Source of the DNA: Plenodomus lindquistii
Lineage: Eukaryota > Ascomycota > Dothideomycetes > Pleosporales > Leptosphaeriaceae
DNA length: 64,000 bases
Direction of reading: 5' to 3'
Assembly (NCBI GenBank): GCA_025504975.1
Contig: JANUWI010000010.1
Span: 310,001 to 374,000 of the forward strand
Of this stretch, positions 21,644-33,460 are shown in pieces; position 1 is the first letter of the stretch, and every line of letters starts with the position of its first letter. Made by a program: the position numbers and the translations under genes. Below the pieces are notes generated by a model. It ran no database searches and was not told the origin of the DNA. It saw only the letters and a program-made list of their open reading frames with translations.

Positions 21644-24600
21644 CTAGGCGCCCTGGCTAGTGATGAACTTGCTATTCAGCAATTCATCCGCGCTGGGACG
21701 CTTCTCGTGGTCAATAAGGAAAGTTTGGGCTAGGAACGTCCGAGCATCATCACCAGCATTCTCTGGGATGGTGGGGCTGGCATCACCGCTGCCGCCGATC
21801 TTGAAGATGGCCTGCAGTTGGGTGCAGTTGGGATGTGGGTGGCTTCCGGTGAACATCTCGACCACGAGACATCCCAGAGACCAGATGTCGGCCTTGCGTG
21901 TGTATGCGGTCTGGCGAACGACCTCAGGCGCCATCCAGAAGACTGAGCCTTGAAGAGAGACACGCTGTGCTCCCTTTTTCCCGCCTCCTAATGTAGAAGC
22001 TTCGATACGCTTGGAGATACCAAAATCAGAGATCTTGACGGAGCCCTTATTATCAACGAGGATGTTTGCTCCCTTGATGTCTCGGTGGATGATGTCCCTG
22101 GAGTGAAGATAATGAAGACCGGTGAGGATCTGGCGTACGAAGTTCTGGATTAGCGACTCGCCTAGGGGGCCGTAGTTGATCAACATTGTCGCCACGGAGC
22201 CACCAGGAACATATTCCAAGAAAATGTTAAGATGGCTCTCGTCCGAATTGGACCCAAGGTACTGCACGATATTCTTGTGCTTCAGTTCTCGCAAGAGACC
22301 AATCTCATGCTTCAGGGCTTCCACCATGTTAGACTTCTTGTGGTCCATTTGGGATGCACCAGTAACGGAGGGAAGTTCGACCTGCTTGACAGCCATGAGT
22401 TCACCTGTCATGGCATGTAGCGCCAAGTAGACACTGCCGAAAGACCCTTGTCCGATGAGGGCTCCCTTCATGTACTTGACGTTGTCCCAAGAATCTTGTT
22501 CGAGATATTCTGCCAATTCCTCGTCAGACTCCTCGCCATCGTCAGCTATAGCTTCAGACAGTCGCTTGTTCAACGAATCGCCATTCTCTGTGTTGCTGTT
22601 ACTGCTGTTTGTGAGACTGCTGCCGCCGTCGTCGAAGTAAGATTGAAGTGTGGTATTGCCATCAGGATCAGTGATGGCGAGTGTATCTGAACCACTGCCG
22701 TCGCCGAACGAAACGTATGACTTGCGATTCGGTTCAAGAGGAGACTCTTCGTCGAGAGGCTCCAGGACCGAGGATGCCATCGAGTCTCGGTAGCCTGACT
22801 GGGACGGCAGCCCAAGTCGCATGACTGAGAGAGGTCGAAGAGGTCTAGCCTGACCGCCACTTTGTAGCCAACTATCGGCGATCGAGGGCAGGGGCGGTGC
22901 GTCTCTTAAACTCGATGCAACACTGAAGTTGGATGCCATTGACAGGCGGGACGCTGCTCTACTAAGGCGGTTGGATCGGCGGACAGACATGCGCACAGTC
23001 TTATCGATTTCCTCCTTCCCAACGTCTGGGAAGTAAGAGGTCAGATCCGAGGTAATCAACTCACTTGGAGGTCGAGCGCCATAGAACTGCTTAAGCTTCC
23101 GGGCGCGTGCATGGAACACGGGCGATCTTGATGCGTCGCCAGGTCCTTCCAAGTTCTGTGCGGTTGAATTGATGTGACGTTCCCGTTCCCTTGCAGATGT
23201 TGGTGAGAGTGGATAGCTGACAGCAGCGAGTGATTCACCCGTGAGTTTTTCAATCTTGATCTGGCTGCGATTGCTCGTCGGCACGTAGATGTTGCTGGTT
23301 TGTTGGTAATTCTGCTGCTGGTAGATACCCGCAGCTGCCTTCAGTTGGTCTTCCTCGGGCTCACCTGCGTGGACCTTGCGCAGGATCAGGCGTCCACGCT
23401 CGTGTCGATTTGCGTCTTTTACAAGGCGTATAACCTCCATGTCAGTCAGACGTTCAGTCAAGGACGGGTCCGGTTCCGAGCTGTTCAAGATGTAGAAACA
23501 GTAATTCTTGACATGCGCCGTGTTGAGGTGTCCCTTGGTGAGAGTCTTCAGCATGACTTCTTCCGCAGTCTTGCATCCTTCAATATTCACGACCGAAGTC
23601 CGACCGCCGTCGTATATGACTCTCACAAGCGCTTTGTCTTGCGGCAAGATTGCGCTGTTGGTAGCACTATCGACGCTTGGGGCTCCTCGTACGTGGTGGG
23701 CGAAACGCGCAGTCTGAGGTGTCTCGGTCGGAGTTGATCGTGCATTTCGTGTCGAGTATTGCGATGCGATGTTGACGGAGCTACTCGAAGCACTGAGTGG
23801 GTGAGCACCGTACGCAGATGCAGACTCCTTCTTGCCGGTGTCCTTGGGACTATTCAGGCCGCCTTGGCGTTGAGATCGCAAAGCGCGGGCATCTTGCTCT
23901 ACGAGAGGGGATCCGGGGCGCGATGCAGACTTGTTACCATAGGCGTAATTGCTGAGGTCCGAATTGGTGATCTGTCTGGACATGCGCTTCTCAGATCGCG
24001 AACTGACGGGGGGGTTGGAGCGCGCCGAGTGCAAGGGCCGAGGCGAGCCGGAGGAGGGCGGGGTGTAGGCGGAATTGTCCAAGGTAGCAAGCGATTGCTG
24101 GGCAGGGTAAGTGGCAGTCGGACAGGTGTGGGCACACTGGCTTACTCTATTTGAAGTCCGCCGTGAGGCCTTCTTGTACTCTTTGTTGCGCAGCTGCTTC
24201 GCCTGGGAGCCGATGCGGACGCGATCGCCAACCTTCTTGATGCCCATGTCTTTGAGGTGAGTCTGGTCCATTTCCATGAGGTTCTCGCCATTGATGTGGT
24301 TGTCTGCCGTCGTCAGTACGGTGTGTCACTTTTGTCGGATGGACGTACGTTTGAAGAGGTCGACATACTGGGCGCAGTTGATGCGCTTCAGCCAGTCGGC
24401 AACCTTGTCCTCGTCCCAGTGCCTGTGCGGTCAGTAGTGGGCTCGATCAATGGACAATGGCATTCATGGCATACCTGATGGCATCAGGAGCATCGTAGAT
24501 TTCCGAAAACTCCGACTCGGTGGGCGAGGCAAACATGCTGTGCTCTGCGCGCGCATTCGACGCATGGGTGCGGTAGTTGGAGAGGCTGGAGTTGTACTGC

Positions 24601-24671
24601 GCGGCGGACTGGGCAGAGCCTCCGCCGATGGAAGGCGCGGGATATGGAGACTTGGAGGCCAACATGGCCAT
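21644..24671 (-). CDS. STE11: MAP kinase kinase kinase STE11 (SteC/NRC-1 orthologue)
   Basis: The top kinase of the mating/filamentation MAPK cascade, activated with a Ste50-type adaptor and phosphorylating a Ste7-type MAPKK. Exons: 24475-24671, 24349-24422, 24146-24303 and 21644-24097, about 960 residues. Order: Ser/Ala-rich leader; SAM domain at about 65-130 (HWDEDKVADWLKRINCAQYV, NHINGENLMEMDQTHLKDMG); Ras-association domain at about 270-370 (KALVRVIYDGGRTSVVNIEG); Ser-rich linker; kinase domain at about 690-955 with GQGSFGSVYLA, catalytic Lys in MAVKQVEL, HRDIKGANI, DFGISKR and WMAPEVV. Introns 1 and 2 are 52 and 45 bp. The third (24098-24145, GTAAGC...CCCAG) is 48 bp, in frame and stop-free, so retention would add 16 residues; I treat it as an intron because the insert is unlike the flanking sequence. 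A long unspliced frame starting at 24277 misses the SAM start. Confidence 0.95.
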
Positions 24672-26435
24672 ACCACACTCAGAAGGTCGCTGCTTGCGTG
24701 GTGAGGAGACAGGCGGTCGCTAGTGGTTTCGTGCGCCTTGGGTGTGTCTCATGAGCACATGATGGGGTCGCGCGGTGGGTGTGGGATCCGGTTGACGAGG
24801 TGAAGCCGTGGACGGTGTGGGTGTGGTGAGCCAGCCAGTCGGGGTCGCACAGAAGGTGTACAGTGATGGGGAAAGCCGGTTTGTATCGCGCGATGGTGTC
24901 CGAGTTTGAATGCCTACAGCAGAGCCTGTCTGCACGTCGACAAGCGTATGTAGTGGGACGGCTTCGGCAGCAAATGGCAGGCTAGGGTACCGTAGATGAT
25001 GAGGTGTGGGGGGCTCCTTTAAACTCGCTCTGCCTCCGTGGCTCCGGTGATGCAGTCCGTCGGGGCTCTGCAGGCAAAGGCAAAGGACTGAGACCAGGTG
25101 CGAGACAGAGGACAGACCACGAGGCGGCGGGCAGACGACGGATCCAGATCAACGCGGTAACGCCTCTCTTTGGTGGCCATCGTGAGCTCCAACGGATGTG
25201 AGACGCGCTAGAGTAAGCGCTAGACCGCCTTGTGCCTAGGTTCGTTTCAAGAAGTCTTTGGAAGGTCACGTGTAGACACTGGACCCTGGAAGCCGCCCAC
25301 CTTCCAATGTTCTTCACGATATATGAGCGTCGAAGAAGGCCCTGCCTGCATATTGTCACTTTGGCTGACAGACGATGTTAGATCATGTCGTATGCACCTG
25401 TGCTGTTCCTGCCACGGTGCACTTCAGAAGCCTTGAGCTCTCGCCCTGTATTCATCCGCTCGCTTCGCTGCCAAGTGGTTTGTTTCAAAACCTCTACCTA
25501 CCGTGCTGGAGACACCCATGCCTATATCCAGCTGCATACAGTAGCCATACTTTATGGCCCGTAGCGAACAGCCAGGCCACTTCGACCTTACTCCAGGCGT
25601 ATCCTCTACAACTTGCTCCCTTGCTCCTCCTGATGGGCTGAGCTCGCCCATACATGACGAAGCCGGCGCGTAAGCAACGTGTCTCAGACACCCACTTGCG
25701 GAGCCTCATTCCAGCTCAAGATGACAGCTTCTAGCCGCCGTGCGCTCAATCTGCTGCGCTGCGTTCATGCACTCTTACAAACGGCCCTGCATGTTGTTCC
25801 TATTTTTGCCGCATGTTTACCTCAATTTCAACAGTTCATGCTGCATACAAGCATACCCCTGACCAAAATGCAGTCCTGCCAACACAGCAAACATGAGCAA
25901 AAGTCGAGGTGGAGATTACGCATACAAACTCTTAGCATCGAAGAGCTCTCAAGATAAGTGCGGACTGTCCATGGTCATCATGTTGATGCCATCCCAACGT
26001 GGGCGTCTCCCTACCGAGAGTACTTGTTTTGCAACCCTGGTCGGGCTGCCTCCAGGGCCGTAAGCAAGTGACGTAGCCTGCAATGAGACCACGGCGTGGT
26101 CTTTCTTCCATGTTCACGTTGGGCTAGCAAGCAGCCAAATGTTTTAGAGCTTATCGTCGTCCGTCACATCGCTTGTCTTCGCTCTTTTGCCAACCTTGCC
26201 AATCGTACCAGGACCTCCCAGCCTGCGCCGACCGAAGCCACGACATTCCATCTTCTTCCTTCAGCCTTCCTCGCCAAACGCATCCGTTCTTCATCTCCCA
26301 GATTCCATCGCTCCCACATGTAACATCTGCAATAGCACCAGGACTTATTGACATGCACTTCGCTCCGTAGTGGCTATCCACTGGCAAAGCGCACTAAACC
26401 GACGTCATCAATACTTCCTCGTCTATTGGGCAGCC
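24672..26435. promoter_or_regulatory. 1.8-kb divergent intergenic region, STE11 and DUF7514-like gene
   Basis: No credible coding frame was found among several overlapping short ones on both strands. C/T-rich blocks upstream of each start, for example 26196-26330, look like 5' leader sequence. The length suits a regulated STE11 promoter, but I recognised no specific sites. Confidence 0.45.
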
Positions 26436-28269
26436 ATGACCCACCACTATGATCGTCAAGCTCCAAACACTGGATCTAACGGCGACTACTCACATTACGG
26501 TACCACAGACGCCTACAATCACCATCGCCGCGATGCAGACGCACATAAGCTCGATAATGGACAACCTTTACCCAGGTCGCAAACCCCACCACAGCCGCTG
26601 CAGAATGTAATTGGAAATGCATTCGAGAAATCTGACGCGTCCAAGAAGGTTGATCCAGAGCTCATTGCCCATATCACTGCCGCGGTCATAGATGAGATCA
26701 GGTCCAGTGGATTGGCTACACCAGCATCACAGACATGGCCTGTACCACAGCAACAGCAGGTGCCACCGTCACCCGCATCCTCGATTCCAGCTCGGGATGT
26801 CTACACGCCTCCGTCACCCGGACATGCGGACAGCCCATCTCACCCCTCTCCAGTGCGAGACCCGTTGTCGCGTGATTTTGACGGCAACGACGATACACCA
26901 ACACCCCGTTGCGAAAAGAGTGCGCTACCTCAGGAGCGCGCGTCAGTCCGGCCAAGGCCGCCGCAAAGGATGGTAACAGATGACTATACTCCAATTGAGA
27001 AGATGTGGCAGCGGCTATATAGTCCGGAGGGACAGCCTCTGCCGCGATCAGGCGAGTTCTTGCGCGGACTGGCATTACACCTGGTACGCATTAGGCCTCC
27101 ACTGCAAGAGAACTCTCAACTAATCTGCATGCTAGATTGAAGACTATGAACCAAAGAAAAGCCTAGTTATTTCACCGGCGAAAATGCTTAGGTTCTACGA
27201 CGAGGTCAGAATCAAGCACGAAACCTACCCGTGGCAATGTGAGTGCTGGCTGTAGCTATGGTAGTCACACAAGGGCTAACTGTGCAAAGCAATTTTTGGC
27301 GAATTGTCATACGCAAGTTTGTCTAAAATATATCGTGATCTGCGCTGCCAACATCATCTGATACAGGAACATCCGGCAGAACCACCTTCCATCCCTGCTC
27401 TGACCCCTGAAGGTTTCGAAGAATGGATGACGGCGATGATTCTAGCATATCCTGATGTTGAGTACGAGCGACTATCGAAAGCTGTCTTGGATATGCCAAT
27501 TAGCAACGCGGAAGACCGGAAGGAGAGGTTCCCCAAGGAACTACCGCGTCGGCTTCTACCAGCAGTAGGAAACTTGCAAGCTCAGCAGCGCTGTGCCGCG
27601 GCGCTATCTGCTGAGGGTGTAGGTCCTCTTCGTCGAGCACCAAATTTCCCGCCGCCTCCGCCAAAGACGCAACATGCTACAAGTGTACCTAACCTTGAGC
27701 GAGAGAGAAGTCCTTACACCGCAAGACCTGACATCAGAGCCTTTGCTTCTGAAGAGGAGCCAGAGTCCCCGTCAGTCCCCATTGAGCGGGAGAGAAAACC
27801 CTATTCCTCCATCCCAGGAACCGGAAAGACCTACAATGACGAGCCCAGCCGCAGCACGCATTCCGACACTGTTGCGCACGCGCATCGCCGGAGGGCACAG
27901 TCCACTTCCAATCCACCTCCATTCGTGCCGCCGCCATCCGATACCAACCCTTATTCACGAACCCAATCCAACGCCTTCCCTATGCGCCCTAGGAGCCCGG
28001 GCTTCTCCAATTACGGCACACAGTCTGATTCGAACATTCAAGACCCGAATAACTACTATACTTCGAACCTCCACAGCTTCGACGATGACCAGCGTAGGTT
28101 TAGCAAGGACGCTGGAGGAAATACTTTTGGTCTGCATAGGAGAAGCACAGCTGGCATAGAGGGGTCATTCGATTCGCAGCCTCGCTCAATATACGGCGAC
28201 GATGACTACAGGAGCAGACACGGAAGCAGTGGCTATGAGGGCAGGGGCCACGACACTCGCCGCTATTGA
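26436..28269 (+). CDS. DUF7514-like domain protein, 576 aa
   Basis: Exons 26436-27083, 27136-27238 and 27290-28269, with introns of 52 bp (GTACGC...GCTAG) and 51 bp (GTGAGT...GCAAAG), all in frame. The ATG at 26436 starts MTHHYDRQAPNTGSNGDYSH; an upstream GTG-started extension is not used. A disordered N-terminus precedes the ordered core at about 195-350: YTPIEKMWQRLYSPEGQPLP, RSGEFLRGLALHL|IEDYEPKKSL, ISPAKMLRFYDEVRIKHE, then SLSKIYRDLRCQHHLIQEHP and LTPEGFEEWMTAMILAYPDV. This corresponds, as I recall it, to the fungal DUF7514 family of unknown function. The C-terminal ~200 residues are Ser/Arg/Tyr-rich and disordered with repeated short motifs (RERSPYTARPD, RERKPYSSIPG). No membrane span; nuclear or cytoplasmic location is a guess. 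Confidence 0.87.
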
Positions 28270-28671
28270 CGGATGCATTGATTTCGTTCACGACATTACG
28301 ACGCGATGTATGGTGCTATAGTTTTATTGGAACTGGATCTGATTTGGTGCATTCGTGGGCAAGGCGAATTTCCTTTCTACATACCCCTTTCGGCTGTTAT
28401 CTTGGCGCTAGTCGATACAATGATGTCCCCAAATGCAATGCGAGATTCTGAATGAATGACTGAGTGGTACACTGGCGTTGTGCAGTGAAGAGACTGATGC
28501 AGGTGCTCTACACTCTATAGTACAATGAGGGTTGTCCGTTCACGCTAGAAACACAACCGTCGGCCCCTAGGTGTTATGTACTAGTCGCATTCGTTTTGTT
28601 ACTCAATGGACATGGACTCTGCAAATAGCAGTGCTTACAATTATAGAGAACCAACCAGCCTCGCCTACAAC

Positions 28672-29093
28672 GCGTCGACCTGCATCAACAGGGTACCTTC
28701 TGCATCTTTCATGACACCTCTCATGGTCATCTTGTGGCCCTTGTCCGCCAATACGTTGACTCCGATGCCTACTACTCCTGGATAAGGCAAATCATATCTT
28801 CACTGTCTGAATTGGTGGTTCAAGCGCAGCTGATGGTGTGGTGGCTACTAAGTCAGCCTAGGGAGCTAGACGTGTGAACTTGCTGATCAAAGGCCAGGCA
28901 CACTTTCAAAGGGAGGAGGTAAGACCTCTTAGAATTCGACCACGATCATGCCTATTGTTAAGCAGTAGCTCATGGATGCATCGGCCGCCAGCTTGTCGTA
29001 CAGCCGTTCCATGGCTACTTCGACGAAATTGCAGCGCGCAGAACGTGTGACTTTGTGTTTAGGCCGAAGCTGACTTCTCGACTCGGTCGCCAT
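28672..29093 (-). pseudogene. possible remnant of a hotdog-fold thioesterase gene
   Basis: Two short minus-strand pieces look coding. One (28929-29093, ATG to TAA) gives 54 residues (MATESRSQLRPKHKVTRSAR; NFVEVAMERLYDKLAADASM). The other, up to about 28798 and ending at a TAG near 28672, gives GVNVLADKGHKMTMRGVMKD then AEGTLLMQVDAL. The second resembles the last two strands of PaaI-like thioesterases (gly-basic-Met...RG-hydrophobic-DxxG), but the central catalytic region is missing between them. Repeat copy B starts just upstream. This is weak: either a decayed gene or chance similarity. Confidence 0.25.
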
Positions 29094-29117
29094 GTGCTGA
29101 TGAATAGCTCAAGTCTT

Positions 29118-29341
29118 TGTTTTTATTGTGTCTGTATCTTACGGTAACAGCATAATGCTAAAGCCTTCGTAGTAGCAAGGAGATGACAAATGCAGTAAGA
29201 CTAGGCATAATATTATCTCTACTACTCTTAGAGAGTACATATAATATCGAACCACGTTAAGTAAAGTTCTTGATATGTTGCGTTGATGACGGTGAACAGC
29301 GCTTGTGCTTGTGACTTTGGTGACTCAAAATACGAGCTCCT
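29118..29341. repeat. dispersed ~220-bp repeat, copy B
   Basis: Aligned by eye with copies A and C: TTTATTGTGTC, then AACAGCATAATGCTAAAGCC, AGTAGCAAGGAGATGACAAA, ACTACTCTTAGAGAGTACAT, and the right end GGTGAACAGCGCTTGTGCTT...GTGACTTTGGTGACTCA...CGAGCTC. It is more AT-rich than copy A. Confidence 0.65.
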
Positions 29342-30067
29342 TCGTAGGCTCGAGGAGGCTCATTCGTTGGGAAGGTCCACACATCACCGTATTGCTCCGA
29401 TGACCTCCAGGTGTTACAAATGTCTGAGATACGGCCGTACTGGTCTTTCCTGAAGACACTCTTTGCTCTTACTCCAGGTTCTTGATACACAGCTGTCGAG
29501 AACTTTGCCTAACCGCAAAGGACCAATGAGCGCACCGACGTTTGCTGCATTTGGTGATCGCACCCTCGGTCCGCTAATGCAGGCAACGGAATGTCACGTG
29601 GTCCCAGAAAATTTCCCCATGCAAAGGACCGCACTTCCGAATGATCCAACTCCCAAAAGATGTCCCTGCACGCTCCTACTAACGCTGGGGTGTCTACTCT
29701 CATCGCGACAAAGACGTCAAGATACTGTGAATCTTTACATGGACTTCCCCCTCTGACCGCCGCTGGCCGCGTTATACTTTCCAACACCACGCCGTATTTG
29801 GATACTTGAACGCTCTTACTCCGTGACCAAGACACGTCCAAGGTGAGTGACGCGCATCTGGTTTCCCAATTTCCCTCCACAGTGATGAGACCGTCATATT
29901 ATTTAGATGTTAGACTTGCGACTTCACAGAATGAGCGCCAAAAGACTTTCTGAGAACAACCCCCACCACTGAGAATTCTGCGTTTCCGCGACCGATACCG
30001 CAGGCTAATGCAATTTCTTCAGAATATTCCCACTTAATTTCTACACCTACCTCGCGTTCAGTTCAAG
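29342..30067. promoter_or_regulatory. ADE4 upstream region
   Basis: It contains overlapping open frames at 29463-29756 (plus) and 29509-29880 (minus) that have no recognisable motif. The last ~90 bp before the ADE4 ATG are pyrimidine- and A/T-rich, consistent with a leader. A TGACTCA motif (the Gcn4/Bas1-type core) lies just outside, in repeat copy B at about 29320. Confidence 0.4.
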
Positions 30068-32048
30068 ATGTGTGGAATCATCGCCGTGATCCACGGGGAT
30101 CCGTAAGCGCATACACATGGTCTGTCTGGCCTCGTGCTAAGAAGCGCAGAAAATCGCAGTCGGCGTCTGTCGAGATTCACGATGCCCTCTACCTGCTCCA
30201 GCACCGCGGGCAGGATGCTGCCGGTATTGTCAGCTGCAGCACTGGAGGACGCTTCCACCAGTGCAAGGGCAACGGCATGGCTTCCAAGGTCTTTCAGGAT
30301 GGCGCCCGTGTCTCCGACCTGCCTGGCTTCATGGGTCTCGGCCACCTGCGCTACCCCACCGCCGGCAGCAGCGCAAATGCGGAGGCACAACCGTTCTACG
30401 TGAACAGCCCCTACGGCATCTGCATGACACACAATGGCAACCTTATCAATGCGCCGGCCCTGCGCCAGCGTCTTGACCACGAGGCCCACAGGCACATCAA
30501 CACCGAGAGCGACAGCGAGCTGATGCTAAACATCTTCGCCGACGAGCTCAACGAGACCGGCAAGGCCCGCATCAACGCCGACGACTGCTTTGCAGCCCTG
30601 GAACGCATGTACAAGCTGTGTACTGGTGGATGGGCATGCACTGCCATGCTGGCCGGTACGTGTGACTTGTTCGTACGCGTGCTTGTATACAGCGCGCACA
30701 CGAAGCTATGACTGACAGATTGCAGGTTTCGGTCTTCTCGGATTTCGCGACCCATACGGTATCCGTCCCATGGTCCTTGGCTCCCGCAGGTCCCAAGACG
30801 GCACCAGCATGGATTACATGATGGCTTCCGAGAGCGCTGCTCTGGTACAGTGTGGTTACAAGAGTTTCCAGGACATTCTCCCTGGACAGGCCGTAATCAT
30901 CGAGAAGGGCAAGGAGCCAGTCTTTCGGCAGGTCGCGAAGCAGGAGGCATACACTCCTGACATCTTTGAGTACGTCTATTTCGCTCGCCCAGATTCCGTC
31001 ATCGATGGGATCGATGTCGATGAAAGCCGCCGCAACATGGGGTTCACCCTTGCCGAGACCATCAAACGACAACTTGGCCCTGAGAAGATGGCTGAGATCG
31101 ACGTGGTTATGCCCATTCCGGAGACTTCGATTACTTCGGCCCTCTGTGTCGCTGAAGCTCTCGAGAAGCCATACGTGCAGGGATTCGTCAAGAATCGTTA
31201 CATCTTCCGCACATTTATCATGCCTTCACAAAAACTACGACAGAAGGGCGTACGGGCAAAGCTCAATCCCATGAAGAAGAAGTTTGAGGGCAAGAATGTG
31301 TTGTTGGTGGACGACTCAATTGTTCGTGGTACGACCTCCCGCGAGATTGTGCTAATGGCACGAGAGGCGGGTGCAAAGAAGGTGTACTTCACCTCTTGCG
31401 CGCCCCCTATCACCCATGCGTACGTAAACCACTCTGGTTGCCGTTGGCGTAACTAATTGAAAGTAGTCACATCTATGGTATCGATCTGGCCTCATCTACA
31501 GAACTCATTGCCCATCACCGCGACTCGGCTGCTATCGCCAAGCATATCGGTGCGGACGATGTAGTCTACCAGACACTGACAGATCTCGAGGTCGCCTGCG
31601 CGCGTCTGTCTCCACGAGATACAGCCACCCAAAGGTTCGAGGTGGGAGTCTTCTGCGGCAAGTACGTCACACCCGTGGACGCCGACTATTTCGAGCATCT
31701 TGAGAGGATTCGAGGAGAGTCTCGCAAGCACAAGGTCATGGAGAAGGCGCGAGAAGCTGTACTTAACGGTGTAGCTGACCAACAGCAAATCCGCATGGCC
31801 GCGAAGGGAGTAGTAAGTTCTGCTCTAGCTCATCGCTTTCCACACTGCTAAATATAATACAGGAAGTTGACCGACATGGAAACGTGATTCCATCAGAGGA
31901 TACCGGCTCGCCAGAGTGGCATCCGGTGAGCGGTGTCGGCCAAGGTTCTTCGAACGGCGGTTTAGACAATAAGAACACTAGTGGCGAAGAGCGACGCGTC
32001 ACAAGCAGTCAAGACATCAGCTTACACAACCTCAATGACTTCAATTGA
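30068..32048 (+). CDS. ADE4: amidophosphoribosyltransferase (glutamine PRPP amidotransferase)
   Basis: It catalyses the first step of de novo purine synthesis, making phosphoribosylamine from PRPP and glutamine in the cytosol. Five exons: 30068-30102, 30150-30655, 30726-31419, 31467-31812 and 31863-32048; introns 47, 70, 47 and 50 bp; 588 residues. The protein begins MCGIIAVIHGDP, so the glutaminase nucleophile Cys2 is exposed after Met removal and there is no propeptide. Glutaminase motifs: LQHRGQDAAGIV, GHLRYPTAGSS and THNGNL. The phosphoribosyltransferase part holds MPIPETSITSALCVAEAL and the PRPP loop NVLLVDDSIVRGTTSREIV. The stretch THAHIYGIDLAS appears only after splicing intron 3. The last exon is a Ser/Asn-rich tail (VDRHGNVIPSEDTGSPEWHP). 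All phases agree. Confidence 0.96.
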
Positions 32049-32342
32049 GATGCTTGGTTGTTGCGCTGCGCTTCTACGACTTTATTTTTCACGACAAAAA
32101 CTTTTTTCACTATAGACGATGGTACAAGCCACAACACGGGGCATTTGGACGTTCCTTCATGGAGCATAAGACTCATGGATTGGGGTGGAGTACTGATATC
32201 CATTACACGACTATACGTCCTGTCTAGGCCATACATGGGCTCTAGCATATCAATGCACGAGAAGAGTTTGCACAAGTAACTGACAATTGCCCTCCCGTGA
32301 GCAATCAAGAGGTGATCATGCAATGCCAATGCCGCTACTCAG

Positions 32343-32570
32343 ATTTTCTTATAAGTGTCGAGTACGAAGGAGCCCATCTCACATTAACAGCACAATGCGT
32401 GAGCCTATACAGTAGCAAAAGAATAACAAAAGCACTAAAACCTTTTACATTATAACCCCTACTATCTTTTCAAAATCTGAATAATGTTTAATCACATTTA
32501 GTAGCACCTTAGTGTGTTGTGGTGGTTACAGTGAACAGTGTAGATGACTTTGGTTGACTCGATAAATCCT
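32343..32570. repeat. dispersed ~220-bp repeat, copy C
   Basis: Blocks shared with A and B: AACAGCACAATGCGTGAGCC, TATACAGTAGCA, CCCCTACTATCTTTT, and the right end CAGTGAACAGTGTAGATGAC then TTTGGTTGACTCGATAAATC. Where copy A has G, copy C often has A (CACGGGGACAACGAAAGTAC against CAAAAGAATAACAAAAGCAC), as expected from RIP on one strand. Confidence 0.65.
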
Positions 32571-32624
32571 AACCCCTCTTCTTCCCAACTCCCCGTCCGC
32601 CCAGCTCTCCACACCCCTCTCATC

Positions 32625-33460
32625 TCAATTATTCGCCGTCTTATCATTATAATAATGAATCGTCTGATCCGCACACCCCACCGGAGTCCCGTACAAATAA
32701 TTCCCCAGATTGACATACAATCTCTGCCCCTCGCAGACATACCACGCGCTCTTATTCGGGCGATTGATGCCCGCAACACTCCACTGCAAATCATCGCCTC
32801 CAAAAGCAAAACTGCCGTATGAGTTTTTTGTTTCGGAAAATGTAACAGCGAGGGACATGTCGTTGACGACGCGTGTCTCGTTGACGTTTGCGTAGAGCAG
32901 CTTGACGGGCGAGTTGGGGGAGGAAACGAGTTGGACGAGTTGCCCGCTGATGACTTGGAATTGTGCGGCTGTGGCGTAGGAGCTGATGAGCGCGGGGCCG
33001 GGGGAGTATAATGGGAAAGATTGCAGGTATTTATGGTAGTTTGGGGCGGTCACAGCGCGGATCCAGAGGTAGCCGCTTTGGAGGGTTGTTCCTGGGCCGG
33101 TGCTGGAGGGGATGCTGGTGGGTGTGGGACTGCCAGCTATGCTTGTTGGTTGTGGTGCTGGGGCGGGTTCAGGACTTGGCTGTGGAGCAGCGCCGGGCTG
33201 GCATTGGGAGTAGTAGTCGCTGAGGTATGATTAGATGTGTGTTGGGGACGATGCAGATGAGTATGATGTACTTGATCTTGACGCAGCCCGCGCTGGAGCT
33301 GCATGTCGTTTCCCCAGACCAATTACTTCCACCGCCTTCATGATCGTTAACATGCATAATCACAGCGTCTTGTAATACACATACATTGCTGCCAGTCTCC
33401 AACGACTGCTGCAGAGCGTCCAGCAAGCAGAGCAACGAGAGCTGCTGTGGTGTAGTGCAT
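32625..33460 (-). CDS. secreted CBM1 (cellulose-binding) protein with uncharacterised C-terminal domain
   Basis: Exons 33385-33460, 33272-33335 and 32625-33219; introns 49 bp (GTATGT...GAAG) and 52 bp (GTACAT...CTCAG); 244 residues. A signal peptide covers about residues 1-19 (MHYTTAALVALLAGRSAAV). The mature start is a textbook fungal CBM1: DWQQCGGSNWSGETTC and CVKINDYYSQCQPG, with the Cys residues and aromatic cellulose-face residues present. A Pro/Thr/Ser linker follows (PQPSPEPAPAPQPTSIAG). The C-terminal ~150 residues (YLWIRAVTAPNYHKYLQSFP ... FGGDDLQWSVAGINRPNKSA ... LGNYLYGTPVGCADQTIHYY) match no glycoside hydrolase or LPMO I recognise and read like a beta-rich binding domain. Role inferred: a non-catalytic or novel plant-cell-wall protein. 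Both CBM1 halves lie in different frames until spliced. Confidence 0.9.

Noticed and set aside
23899..24154. Pro/Arg-rich ORFs inside STE11 on both strands
   Set aside because: Shadows of the Ser/Pro-rich linker of the identified kinase gene.
29463..29880. Overlapping 97- and 123-codon frames on opposite strands before ADE4
   Set aside because: Mutually antisense, no motif, non-ATG or poor starts. More likely promoter sequence of ADE4.
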